Part shown: positions 1 to 10,767 of the stretch, in pieces | How the letters are laid out: the number at the start of each line of letters is the position of its first letter | How positions within the stretch are numbered: position 1 is the first letter of the stretch | From: Entelurus aequoreus | Taxonomy: Eukaryota; Chordata; Actinopteri; Syngnathiformes; Syngnathidae | NCBI RefSeq assembly: GCF_033978785.1 | Contig: NW_026908065.1 | Location: 1-64,000, forward strand | Length of the DNA stretch: 64,000 bases | Direction: 5' to 3' | Notes under the pieces: generated by a model | The model's input: the letters and a program-made list of their open reading frames with translations, nothing else | Told to the model about the DNA's origin: nothing | The model's database searches: none | Made by a program: the position numbers and the translations under genes

Positions 1-60
1 ACTTAGAAAAAAAAATGAAAAAAAAAAAAAAAAAATTGGATTTTTTCTAAGTACAAAATC

Positions 61-86
61 AAGAGAGGTTAAAAATCACCTCTTTT
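61..86. repeat. Class-A inner hairpin (CAAGAGAGGTT monomers)
   Basis: In monomers carrying CAAGAGAGGT, AGAGGT (64-69) is the perfect reverse complement of ACCTCT (78-83) around an 8-base loop. As RNA the stem can lengthen to nine pairs (61-69 with 78-86) with one G-U. In the commoner CGAGAGTGG monomers this stem is broken, but the 8-bp ATCGAGAG/CTCTCGAT stem is intact. In CAAGAG monomers that 8-bp stem gains an A-C mismatch. CGAGAGAGG monomers keep the 8-bp stem and most of the small one. Confidence 0.75.
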
Positions 87-627
87 TCCTTCTCTCGATC
101 AGACACTTAGAAAAAAAACGGAAAAAAAAAAAAAAAAAATTTGGATTTTTTCTAAGTACAAAATCGAGAGTGGCTAAAAATCACCTCTTTTTCCTTCTCT
201 CGATCAGACACTTAGAAAAAAAAATTAAAAAAAAAAAAAAAAATTGGATTTTTTCTAAGTACAAAATCAAGAGAGGCTAAAAATCACCTCTTTTTCCTTC
301 TCTCGATCAGACACTTAGAAAAAAAACAGAAAAAAAAAAAAAAAAAATTGGATTTTTTCTAAGTACAAAATCGAGAGTGGCTAAAAATCACCTCTTTTTC
401 CTTCTCTCGATCAGACACTTAGAAAAAAAAATGAAAAAAAAAAAAAAAAATTGGATTTTTTCTAAGTACAAAATCAAGAGAGGCTAAAAATCACCTCTTT
501 TTCCTTCTCTCGATCAGACACTTAGAAAAAAAACAGAAAAAAAAAAAAAAAATTGGATTTTTTCTAAGTACAAAATCGAGAGTGGCTAAAAATCACCTCT
601 TTTTCCTTCTCTCGATCAGACACTTAG

Positions 628-656
<29 letters not shown>

Positions 657-660
<4 letters not shown>

Positions 661-760
661 GATTTTTTCTAAGTACAAAATCGAGAGTGGCTAAAAATCA
701 CCTCTTTTTCCTTCTCTCGATCAGACACTTAGAAAAAAAACGGAAAAAAAAAAAAAAAAA
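657..760 (+). repeat. Reference monomer (104 bp)
   Basis: This is a representative unit of the common CGAGAGTGG / CGG type. It runs from TTTGG through the core to ACTTAG at 727-732, then A8 (733-740), CGG (741-743) and a second A-tract to 760. It contains single GATC and GTAC sites and two TCGA sites, so complete copies should give a restriction ladder at the monomer period. The variable positions used to tell copies apart are: CGAGAG against CAAGAG, CGAAAG, CGATAG or CGGGAG; GTGGC against GAGGC or GAGGT; CTAAAA against CTGAAA; TTCTCTCG against TACTCTCG or TTCTTTCG; ACTTAG against ACTAAG; CTAAGTAC against CTTAGTAC; and the tag CGG against CAG, ATGA, ATTA or all A. Confidence 0.9.
663..738. 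repeat. Nested palindrome in the monomer core
   Basis: Outer arms TTTTTTCTAAGT (663-674) and ACTTAGAAAAAA (727-738) are perfect 12-bp reverse complements. Inside them ATCGAGAG (680-687) and CTCTCGAT (714-721) are perfect 8-bp reverse complements. The arms are separated by five bases on each side (675-679 and 722-726), and the terminal loop is 26 bases (688-713). The same layout recurs in most CGAGAGTGG-class monomers. It could extrude as a cruciform or fold as a hairpin in a transcript of either strand. Pairing is read directly from the sequence; whether it ever forms is inference. Confidence 0.85.
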
Positions 761-778
761 TTTGGATTTTTTCTAAGT
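727..778. repeat. Alternative inverted repeat across the A-tract, between monomers
   Basis: ACTTAGAAAAAA (727-738) of one monomer is equally complementary to TTTTTTCTAAGT (767-778) of the next. The loop is 28 bases holding CGG, the long A-tract and TTTGGA. The same two arms therefore have a partner within the core and another across the linker, so the whole array could switch between two hairpin registers. Both pairings are direct observations; the competition between them is inferred. Confidence 0.8.
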
Positions 779-3650
779 ACAAAATCGAGAGTGGCTAAAA
801 ATCACCTCTTTTTCCTTCTCTCGATCAGACACTTAGAAAAAAAACGGAAAAAAAAAAAAAAAAAAATTGGATTTTTTCTAAGTACAAAATCGAAAGTGGC
901 TAAAAATCACCTCTTTTTCCTTCTCTCGATCAGACACTTAGAAAAAAAAATGAAAAAAAAAAAAAAAAAATTTGGATTTTTTCTAAGTACAAAATCGAGA
1001 GTGGCTAAAAATCACCTCTTTTTCCTACTCTCGATCAGACACTTAGAAAAAAAACGGAAAAAAAAAAAAAAAAAAATTTGGATTTTTTCTAAGTACAAAA
1101 TCGAGAGTGGCTAAAAATCACCTCTTTTTCCTTCTCTCGATCAGACACTTAGAAAAAAAAATGAAAAAAAAAAAAAAAAAAATATGGATTTTTTCTAAGT
1201 ACAAAATCGAGAGTGGCTAAAAATCACCTCTTTTTCCTTCTCTCGATCAGACACTAAGAAAAAAAACGGAAAAAAAAATAAAATAAATTTGGATTTTTTC
1301 TAAGTACAAAATCGAGAGTGGCTAAAAATCACCTCTTTTTCCTTCTCTCGATCAGACACTTAGAAAAAAAAATGAAAAAAAAAAAAAAAAAATTGGATTT
1401 TTTCTAAGTACAAAATCGAGAGAGGCTAAAAATCACCTCTTTTTCCTTCTTTCGATCAGACACTTAGAAAAAAAACGGAAAAAAAAAAAAAAATTTGGAT
1501 TTTTTCTTAGTACAAAATCGAGAGAGGCTAAAAATCACCTCTTTTTCCTTCTCTCGATCAGACACTTAGAAAAAAAATGGAAAAAAAAAAAAAAAATTTG
1601 GATTTTTTCTAAGTACAAAATCGAGAGTGGCTAAAAATCACCTCTTTTTCCTTCTCTCGATCAGACACTTAGAAAAAAAAATGAAAAAAAAAATAAAAAA
1701 ATTGGATTTTTTCTAAGTACAAAATCAAGAGAGGTTAAAAATCACCTCTTTTTCCTTCTCTCGATCAGACACTTAGAAAAAAAACGGAAAAAAAAAAAAA
1801 AAAAATTGTATTTTTTCTAAGTACAAAATCGAGAGTGGCTAAAAATCACCTCTTTTTCCTTCTCTCGATCAGACACTTAGAAAAAAAACGGAAAAAAAAA
1901 AAAAAAAATTTGGATTTTTTCTAAGTACAAAATCGAGAGTGGCTAAAAATCACCTCTTTTTCCTTCTCTCGATCAGACACTTAGAAAAAAAAATGAAAAA
2001 AAAAAAAAAAAATTGGATTTTTTCTAAGTACAAAATCAAGAGAGGTTAAAAATCACCTCTTTTTCCTTCTCTCGATCAGACACTTAGAAAAAAAACGGAA
2101 AAAAAAAAAAAAAAATTGGATTTTTTCTAAGTACAAAATCGAGAGTGGCTAAAAATCACCTCTTTTTCCTTCTCTCGATCAGACACTTAGAAAAAAAAAT
2201 GAAAAAAAAAAAAAAAAAATTTGGATTTTTTCTAAGTACAAAATCGAGAGTGGCTAAAAATCACCTCTTTTTCCTTCTCTCGATCAGACACTTAGAAAAA
2301 AAACGGAAAAAAAAAAAAATAAAATTTGGATTTTTTCTAAGTACAAAATCGAGAGTGGCTAAAAATCACCTCTTTTTCCTTCTCTCGATCAGACACTTAG
2401 AAAAAAAAATGAAAAAAAAAAAAAAAATTTGTATTTTTTCTAAGTACAAAATCGAGAGAGGCTAAAAATCACCTCTTTTTCCTTCTCTCGATCAGACACT
2501 TAGAAAAAAAAATGAAAAAAAAAAAAAAAAAATTGGATTTTTTCTAAGTACAAAATCAAGAGAGGTTAAAAATCACCTCTTTTTCCTTCTCTCGATCAGA
2601 CACTTAGAAAAAAAACGGAAAAAAAAAAAAAAAAAAATTTGGATTTTTTCTAAGTACAAAATCGAGAGTGGCTAAAAATCACCTCTTTTTCCTTCTCTCG
2701 ATCAGACACTTAGAAAAAAAAATTAAAAAAAAAAAAAAAAAATTGGATTTTTTCTAAGTACAAAATCAAGAGAGGCTAAAAATCACCTCTTTTTCCTTCT
2801 CTCGATCAGACACTTAGAAAAAAAACAGAAAAAAAAAAAAAAAAAATTGGATTTTTTCTAAGTACAAAATCGAGAGTGGCTAAAAATCACCTCTTTTTCC
2901 TTCTCTCGATCAGACACTTAGAAAAAAAAATGAAAAAAAAAAAAAAAAATTGGATTTTTTCTAAGTACAAAATCAAGAGAGGCTAAAAATCACCTCTTTT
3001 TCCTTCTCTCGATCAGACACTTAGAAAAAAAACAGAAAAAAAAAAAAAAAAATTGGATTTTTTCTAAGTACAAAATCGAGAGTGGCTAAAAATCACCTCT
3101 TTTTCCTTCTCTCGATCAGACACTTAGAAAAAAAAAAAAAAAAAAAAATTTGGATTTTTTCTAAGTACAAAATCGAGAGTGGCTAAAAATCACCTCTTTT
3201 TCCTTCTCTCGATCAGACACTTAGAAAAAAAACGGAAAAAAAAAAAAAAAAATTTGGATTTTTTCTAAGTACAAAATCGAGAGTGGCTAAAAATCACCTC
3301 TTTTTCCTTCTCTCGATCAGACACTTAGAAAAAAAACGGAAAAAAAAAAAAAAAAAAATTGGATTTTTTCTAAGTACAAAATCGAAAGTGGCTAAAAATC
3401 ACCTCTTTTTCCTTCTCTCGATCAGACACTTAGAAAAAAAAATGAAAAAAAAAAAAAAAAAATTTGGATTTTTTCTAAGTACAAAATCGAGAGTGGCTAA
3501 AAATCACCTCTTTTTCCTACTCTCGATCAGACACTTAGAAAAAAAACGGAAAAAAAAAAAAAAAAAAAATTTGGATTTTTTCTAAGTACAAAATCGAGAG
3601 TGGCTAAAAATCACCTCTTTTTCCTTCTCTCGATCAGACACTTAGAAAAA

Positions 3651-4370
3651 AAAATGAAAAAAAAAAAAAAAAAATTGGATTTTTTCTAAGTACAAAATCA
3701 AGAGAGGTTAAAAATCACCTCTTTTTCCTTCTCTCGATCAGACACTTAGAAAAAAAACGGAAAAAAAAAAAAAAAAAAATTGGATTTTTTCTAAGTACAA
3801 AATCGAGAGTGGCTAAAAATCACCTCTTTTTCCTTCTCTCGATCAGACACTTTGAAAAAAAATGAAAAAAAAAAAAAAAAAATTGGATTTTTTCTAAGTA
3901 CAAAATCAAGAGAGGCTAAAAATCACCTCTTTTTCCTTCTCTCGATCAGACACTTAGAAACAAAACGGAAAAAAAAATAAAAAAAATTGGATTTTTTCTA
4001 AGTACAAAATCGAGAGTGGCTAAAAATCACCTCTTTTTCCTTCTCTCGATCAGACACTTAGAAAAAAAAAAGAAAAAAAAAAAAAAAAAAATTTGGATTT
4101 TTTCTAAGTACAAAATCGAGAGTGGCTAAAAATCACCTCTTTTTCCTTCTCTCGATCAGACACTTAGAAAAAAAACGGAAAAAAAAAAAAATAAAATTTG
4201 GATTTTTTCTAAGTACAAAATCGAGAGTGGCTAAAAATCACCTCTTTTTCCTTCTCTCGATCAGACACTTAGAAAAAAAAATGAAAAAAAAAAAAAAAAA
4301 TTTGGATTTTTTCTAAGTACAAAATCGAGAGAGGCTAAAAATCACCTCTTTTTCCTTCTCTCGATCAGAC
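3651..4370 (+). repeat. Segment between the two 4.37-kb copies
   Basis: These seven or so monomers are not repeated after copy 2. Their variant order (CAAGAGAGGTT-CGG, ATGA, a monomer with AGAAAC at 3961, an A-rich AAAG tag, CGG with TAAAA, ATGA, CGAGAGAGG) reappears near 13.55-14.27 kb and 19.4-20.1 kb, where the AGAAAC marker lies at 13866 and 19701. One copy here has ACTTTG instead of ACTTAG near 3849, seen nowhere else in the window. Confidence 0.7.
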
Positions 4371-5000
4371 ACTTAGAAAAAAAAATGAAAAAAAAAAAAA
4401 AAAAATTGGATTTTTTCTAAGTACAAAATCAAGAGAGGTTAAAAATCACCTCTTTTTCCTTCTCTCGATCAGACACTTAGAAAAAAAACGGAAAAAAAAA
4501 AAAAAAAAAATTTGGATTTTTTCTAAGTACAAAATCGAGAGTGGCTAAAAATCACCTCTTTTTCCTTCTCTCGATCAGACACTTAGAAAAAAAAATTAAA
4601 AAAAAAAAAAAAAAATTGGATTTTTTCTAAGTACAAAATCAAGAGAGGCTAAAAATCACCTCTTTTTCCTTCTCTCGATCAGACACTTAGAAAAAAAACA
4701 GAAAAAAAAAAAAAAAAAATTGGATTTTTTCTAAGTACAAAATCGAGAGTGGCTAAAAATCACCTCTTTTTCCTTCTCTCGATCAGACACTTAGAAAAAA
4801 AAATGAAAAAAAAAAAAAAAAATTGGATTTTTTCTAAGTACAAAATCAAGAGAGGCTAAAAATCACCTCTTTTTCCTTCTCTCGATCAGACACTTAGAAA
4901 AAAAACAGAAAAAAAAAAAAAAAAATTGGATTTTTTCTAAGTACAAAATCGAGAGTGGCTAAAAATCACCTCTTTTTCCTTCTCTCGATCAGACACTTAG

Positions 5001-5033
<33 letters not shown>

Positions 5034-8025
5034 GATTTTTTCTAAGTACAAAATCGAGAGTGGCTAAAAATCACCTCTTTTTCCTTCTCTCGATCAGACA
5101 CTTAGAAAAAAAACGGAAAAAAAAAAAAAAAAATTTGGATTTTTTCTAAGTACAAAATCGAGAGTGGCTAAAAATCACCTCTTTTTCCTTCTCTCGATCA
5201 GACACTTAGAAAAAAAACGGAAAAAAAAAAAAAAAAAAATTGGATTTTTTCTAAGTACAAAATCGAAAGTGGCTAAAAATCACCTCTTTTTCCTTCTCTC
5301 GATCAGACACTTAGAAAAAAAAATGAAAAAAAAAAAAAAAAAATTTGGATTTTTTCTAAGTACAAAATCGAGAGTGGCTAAAAATCACCTCTTTTTCCTA
5401 CTCTCGATCAGACACTTAGAAAAAAAACGGAAAAAAAAAAAAAAAAAAATTTGGATTTTTTCTAAGTACAAAATCGAGAGTGGCTAAAAATCACCTCTTT
5501 TTCCTTCTCTCGATCAGACACTTAGAAAAAAAAATGAAAAAAAAAAAAAAAAAAATATGGATTTTTTCTAAGTACAAAATCGAGAGTGGCTAAAAATCAC
5601 CTCTTTTTCCTTCTCTCGATCAGACACTAAGAAAAAAAACGGAAAAAAAAATAAAATAAATTTGGATTTTTTCTAAGTACAAAATCGAGAGTGGCTAAAA
5701 ATCACCTCTTTTTCCTTCTCTCGATCAGACACTTAGAAAAAAAAATGAAAAAAAAAAAAAAAAAATTGGATTTTTTCTAAGTACAAAATCGAGAGAGGCT
5801 AAAAATCACCTCTTTTTCCTTCTTTCGATCAGACACTTAGAAAAAAAACGGAAAAAAAAAAAAAAAATTTGGATTTTTTCTTAGTACAAAATCGAGAGAG
5901 GCTAAAAATCACCTCTTTTTCCTTCTCTCGATCAGACACTTAGAAAAAAAATGGAAAAAAAAAAAAAAATTTGGATTTTTTCTAAGTACAAAATCGAGAG
6001 TGGCTAAAAATCACCTCTTTTTCCTTCTCTCGATCAGACACTTAGAAAAAAAAATGAAAAAAAAAATAAAAAAATTGGATTTTTTCTAAGTACAAAATCA
6101 AGAGAGGTTAAAAATCACCTCTTTTTCCTTCTCTCGATCAGACACTTAGAAAAAAAACGGAAAAAAAAAAAAAAAAAAATTGTATTTTTTCTAAGTACAA
6201 AATCGAGAGTGGCTAAAAATCACCTCTTTTTCCTTCTCTCGATCAGACACTTAGAAAAAAAACGGAAAAAAAAAAAAAAAATTTGGATTTTTTCTAAGTA
6301 CAAAATCGAGAGTGGCTAAAAATCACCTCTTTTTCCTTCTCTCGATCAGACACTTAGAAAAAAAAATGAAAAAAAAAAAAAAAAAATTGGATTTTTTCTA
6401 AGTACAAAATCAAGAGAGGTTAAAAATCACCTCTTTTTCCTTCTCTCGATCAGACACTTAGAAAAAAAACGGAAAAAAAAAAAAAAAAAATTGGATTTTT
6501 TCTAAGTACAAAATCGAGAGTGGCTAAAAATCACCTCTTTTTCCTTCTCTCGATCAGACACTTAGAAAAAAAAATGAAAAAAAAAAAAAAAAAAATTTGG
6601 ATTTTTTCTAAGTACAAAATCGAGAGTGGCTAAAAATCACCTCTTTTTCCTTCTCTCGATCAGACACTTAGAAAAAAAACGGAAAAAAAAAAAAATAAAA
6701 TTTGGATTTTTTCTAAGTACAAAATCGAGAGTGGCTAAAAATCACCTCTTTTTCCTTCTCTCGATCAGACACTTAGAAAAAAAAATGAAAAAAAAAAAAA
6801 AAAATTTGTATTTTTTCTAAGTACAAAATCGAGAGAGGCTAAAAATCACCTCTTTTTCCTTCTCTCGATCAGACACTTAGAAAAAAAAATGAAAAAAAAA
6901 AAAAAAAAATTGGATTTTTTCTAAGTACAAAATCAAGAGAGGTTAAAAATCACCTCTTTTTCCTTCTCTCGATCAGACACTTAGAAAAAAAACGGAAAAA
7001 AAAAAAAAAAAAATTTGGATTTTTTCTAAGTACAAAATCGAGAGTGGCTAAAAATCACCTCTTTTTCCTTCTCTCGATCAGACACTTAGAAAAAAAAATT
7101 AAAAAAAAAAAAAAAAAATTGGATTTTTTCTAAGTACAAAATCAAGAGAGGCTAAAAATCACCTCTTTTTCCTTCTCTCGATCAGACACTTAGAAAAAAA
7201 ACAGAAAAAAAAAAAAAAAAAATTGGATTTTTTCTAAGTACAAAATCGAGAGTGGCTAAAAATCACCTCTTTTTCCTTCTCTCGATCAGACACTTAGAAA
7301 AAAAAATGAAAAAAAAAAAAAAAAATTGGATTTTTTCTAAGTACAAAATCAAGAGAGGCTAAAAATCACCTCTTTTTCCTTCTCTCGATCAGACACTTAG
7401 AAAAAAAACAGAAAAAAAAAAAAAAAATTGGATTTTTTCTAAGTACAAAATCGAGAGTGGCTAAAAATCACCTCTTTTTCCTTCTCTCGATCAGACACTT
7501 AGAAAAAAAAAAAAAAAAAAAAAATTTGGATTTTTTCTAAGTACAAAATCGAGAGTGGCTAAAAATCACCTCTTTTTCCTTCTCTCGATCAGACACTTAG
7601 AAAAAAAACGGAAAAAAAAAAAAAAAAATTTGGATTTTTTCTAAGTACAAAATCGAGAGTGGCTAAAAATCACCTCTTTTTCCTTCTCTCGATCAGACAC
7701 TTAGAAAAAAAACGGAAAAAAAAAAAAAAAAAATTGGATTTTTTCTAAGTACAAAATCGAAAGTGGCTAAAAATCACCTCTTTTTCCTTCTCTCGATCAG
7801 ACACTTAGAAAAAAAAATGAAAAAAAAAAAAAAAAAATTTGGATTTTTTCTAAGTACAAAATCGAGAGTGGCTAAAAATCACCTCTTTTTCCTACTCTCG
7901 ATCAGACACTTAGAAAAAAAACGGAAAAAAAAAAAAAAAAAAAATTTGGATTTTTTCTAAGTACAAAATCGAGAGTGGCTAAAAATCACCTCTTTTTCCT
8001 TCTCTCGATCAGACACTTAGAAAAA
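4371..8025 (+). repeat. 4.37-kb higher-order unit, copy 2
   Basis: This is the downstream partner of 1-3650. Agreement covers every tag I compared, including rare ones such as the ATGG tag after CTTAGTAC and the TTGTATTTT monomers. The copies diverge after the TACTCTCG monomer at 7894. Copy 1 continues with an ATGA tag and CAAGAGAGGTT, while this copy runs into an AAAG tag, ATATGG and an ACTAAG monomer. Confidence 0.85.
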
Positions 8026-8860
8026 AAAAAGAAAAAAAAAAAAAAAAAATATGGATTTTTTCTAAGTACAAAATCGAGAGTGGCTAAAAATCACCTCTTT
8101 TTCCTTCTCTCGATCAGACACTAAGAAAAAAAACGGAAAAAAAAATAAAATAAATTTGGATTTTTTCTAAGTACAAAATCGAGAGTGGCTAAAAATCACC
8201 TCTTTTTCCTTCTCTCGATCAGACACTTAGAAAAAAAAATGAAAAAAAAAAAAAAAAATTTGGATTTTTTCTAAGTACAAAATCGAGAGTGGCTAAAAAT
8301 CACCTCTTTTTCCTTCTCTCGATCAGACACTTAGAAAAAAAACGGAAAAAAAAAAAAAAATATTTGGATTTTTTCTAAGTACAAAATCGAGAGTGGCTAA
8401 AAATCACCTCTTTTTCCTTCTCTCGATCAGACACTTAGAAAAAAAAACGGAAAAAAAAAAAAAAAAAAATTGGATTTTTTCTAAGTACAAAATCGAAAGT
8501 GGCTAAAAATCACCTCTTTTTCCTTCTCTCGATCAGACACTTAGAAAAAAAAATGAAAAAAAAAAAAAAAAAAATTTGGATTTTTTCTAAGTACAAAATC
8601 GAGAGTGGCTAAAAATCACCTCTTTTTCCTACTCTCGATCAGACACTTAGAAAAAAAACGGAAAAAAAAAAAAAAAAAAATTTGGATTTTTTCTAAGTAC
8701 AAAATCGAGAGTGGCTAAAAATCACCTCTTTTTCCTTCTCTCGATCAGACACTTAGAAAAAAAAATGAAAAAAAAAAAAAAAAAAATATGGATTTTTTCT
8801 AAGTACAAAATCGAGAGTGGCTAAAAATCACCTCTTTTTCCTTCTCTCGATCAGACACTA
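7890..8860 (+). repeat. Seven-monomer tandem duplication (737 bp)
   Basis: TACTCTCG markers at 7894 and 8631 and ACTAAG monomers near 8120 and 8857 are both 737 bp apart, which is seven monomers. The ATATGG linker before each ACTAAG monomer is also repeated (near 8050 and 8787). The first copy has an AAAG tag where the second has ATGA, so at least one substitution followed or accompanied the duplication. Confidence 0.7.
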
Positions 8861-10734
8861 AGAAAAAAAACGGAAAAAAAAATAAAATAAATTTGGATTT
8901 TTTCTAAGTACAAAATCGAGAGTGGCTAAAAATCACCTCTTTTTCCTTCTCTCGATCAGACACTTAGAAAAAAAAATGAAAAAAAAAAAAAAAAAATTGG
9001 ATTTTTTCTAAGTACAAAATCGAGAGAGGCTAAAAATCACCTCTTTTTCCTTCTTTCGATCAGACACTTAGAAAAAAAACGGAAAAAAAAAAAAAAAAAT
9101 TGGATTTTTTCTTAGTACAAAATCGAGAGAGGCTAAAAATCACCTCTTTTTCCTTCTCTCGATCAGACACTTAGAAAAAAAATGGAAAAAAAAAAAAAAA
9201 ATTTGGATTTTTTCTAAGTACAAAATCGAGAGTGGCTAAAAATCACCTCTTTTTCCTTCTCTCGATCAGACACTTAGAAAAAAAAATGAAAAAAAAAATA
9301 AAAAAATTGGATTTTTTCTAAGTACAAAATCAAGAGAGGTTAAAAATCACCTCTTTTTCCTTCTCTCGATCAGACACTTAGAAAAAAAACGGAAAAAAAA
9401 AAAAAAAAAATTGTATTTTTTCTAAGTACAAAATCGAGAGTGGCTAAAAATCACCTCTTTTTCCTTCTCTCGATCAGACACTTAGAAAAAAAACGGAAAA
9501 AAAAAAAAAAAAATTTGGATTTTTTCTAAGTACAAAATCGAGAGTGGCTAAAAATCACCTCTTTTTCCTTCTCTCGATCAGACACTTAGAAAAAAAAATG
9601 AAAAAAAAAAAAAAAAAATTGGATTTTTTCTAAGTACAAAATCAAGAGAGGTTAAAAATCACCTCTTTTTCCTTCTCTCGATCAGACACTTAGAAAAAAA
9701 ACGGGAAAAAAAAAAAAAAAAATTGGATTTTTTCTAAGTACAAAATCGAGAGTGGCTAAAAATCACCTCTTTTTCCTTCTCTCGATCAGACACTTAGAAA
9801 AAAAAAAGAAAAAAAAAAAAAAAAAATTTGGATTTTTTCTAAGTACAAAATCGAGAGTGGCTAAAAATCACCTCTTTTTCCTTCTCTCGATCAGACACTT
9901 AGAAAAAAAACGGAAAAAAAAAAAAATAAAATTTGGATTTTTTCTAAGTACAAAATCGAGAGTGGCTAAAAATCACCTCTTTTTCCTTCTCTCGATCAGA
10001 CACTTAGAAAAAAAAATGAAAAAAAAAAAAAAAAATTTGGATTTTTTCTAAGTACAAAATCGAGAGAGGCTAAAAATCACCTCTTTTTCCTTCTCTCGAT
10101 CAGACACTTAGAAAAAAAAATGAAAAAAAAAAAAAAAAAATTGGATTTTTTCTAAGTACAAAATCAAGAGAGGTTAAAAATCACCTCTTTTTCCTTCTCT
10201 CGATCAGACACTTAGAAAAAAAACGGAAAAAAAAAAAAAAAAAATTTGGATTTTTTCTAAGTACAAAATCGAGAGTGGCTAAAAATCACCTCTTTTTCCT
10301 TCTCTCGATCAGACACTTAGAAAAAAAAATTAAAAAAAAAAAAAAAAAATTGGATTTTTTCTAAGTACAAAATCAAGAGAGGCTAAAAATCACCTCTTTT
10401 TCCTTCTCTCGATCAGACACTTAGAAAAAAAACAGAAAAAAAAAAAAAAAAAATTGGATTTTTTCTAAGTACAAAATCGAGAGTGGCTAAAAATCACCTC
10501 TTTTTCCTTCTCTCGATCAGACACTTAGAAAAAAAAATGAAAAAAAAAAAAAAAAATTGGATTTTTTCTAAGTACAAAATCAAGAGAGGCTAAAAATCAC
10601 CTCTTTTTCCTTCTCTCGATCAGACACTTAGAAAAAAAACAGAAAAAAAAAAAAAAAAATTGGATTTTTTCTAAGTACAAAATCGAGAGTGGCTAAAAAT
10701 CACCTCTTTTTCCTTCTCTCGATCAGACACTTAG

Positions 10735-10767
<33 letters not shown>

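Larger units (their letters stand above)
1..3650 (+). repeat. 4.37-kb higher-order unit, copy 1
   Basis: The order of monomer variants from the left edge to about 3650 is reproduced monomer for monomer from 4371 to about 8025. Matching markers are: pure-A tag at 628 and 5000; TACTCTCG at 1027 and 5400; ACTAAG near 1254 and 5627; CTTAGTAC at 1506 and 5880; TTGTATTTT near 1806 and 6180. The offset stays between 4370 and 4377 and drifts only through A-tract length. About 42 monomers separate the copies. The unit carries an internal repeat of its own first 1.1 kb, ending at the TACTCTCG at 3519. Confidence 0.85.

Noticed and set aside
690..705. MEF2-like site CTAAAAATCA
   Set aside because: It differs from the MEF2 consensus at the last bases and occurs in every monomer simply as part of the repeat.
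663..738. Terminal inverted repeats of a MITE
   Set aside because: The 12-bp arms could suggest a foldback element, but there is no flanking target-site duplication and the copies are contiguous. A MITE origin of the first monomer cannot be excluded or shown from this window.
663..740. Rho-independent terminators or RNA polymerase III terminators at the T5-T6 runs
   Set aside because: Stem and T-run combinations occur in every monomer as part of the palindrome, with no gene upstream to terminate.
700..760. Array of SINE-like retroposons ending in poly(A)
   Set aside because: The A-tract after each core resembles a retroposon tail. However, copies are strictly head to tail, no target-site duplications separate them, no tRNA- or 7SL-like promoter boxes are visible, and the period is constant. 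Tandem amplification explains it better.
1440..1470. CENP-B box
   Set aside because: TTCG occurs in TTCTTTCGATC monomers, but the following bases do not fit the TTCG-N4-A-N2-CGGG pattern.
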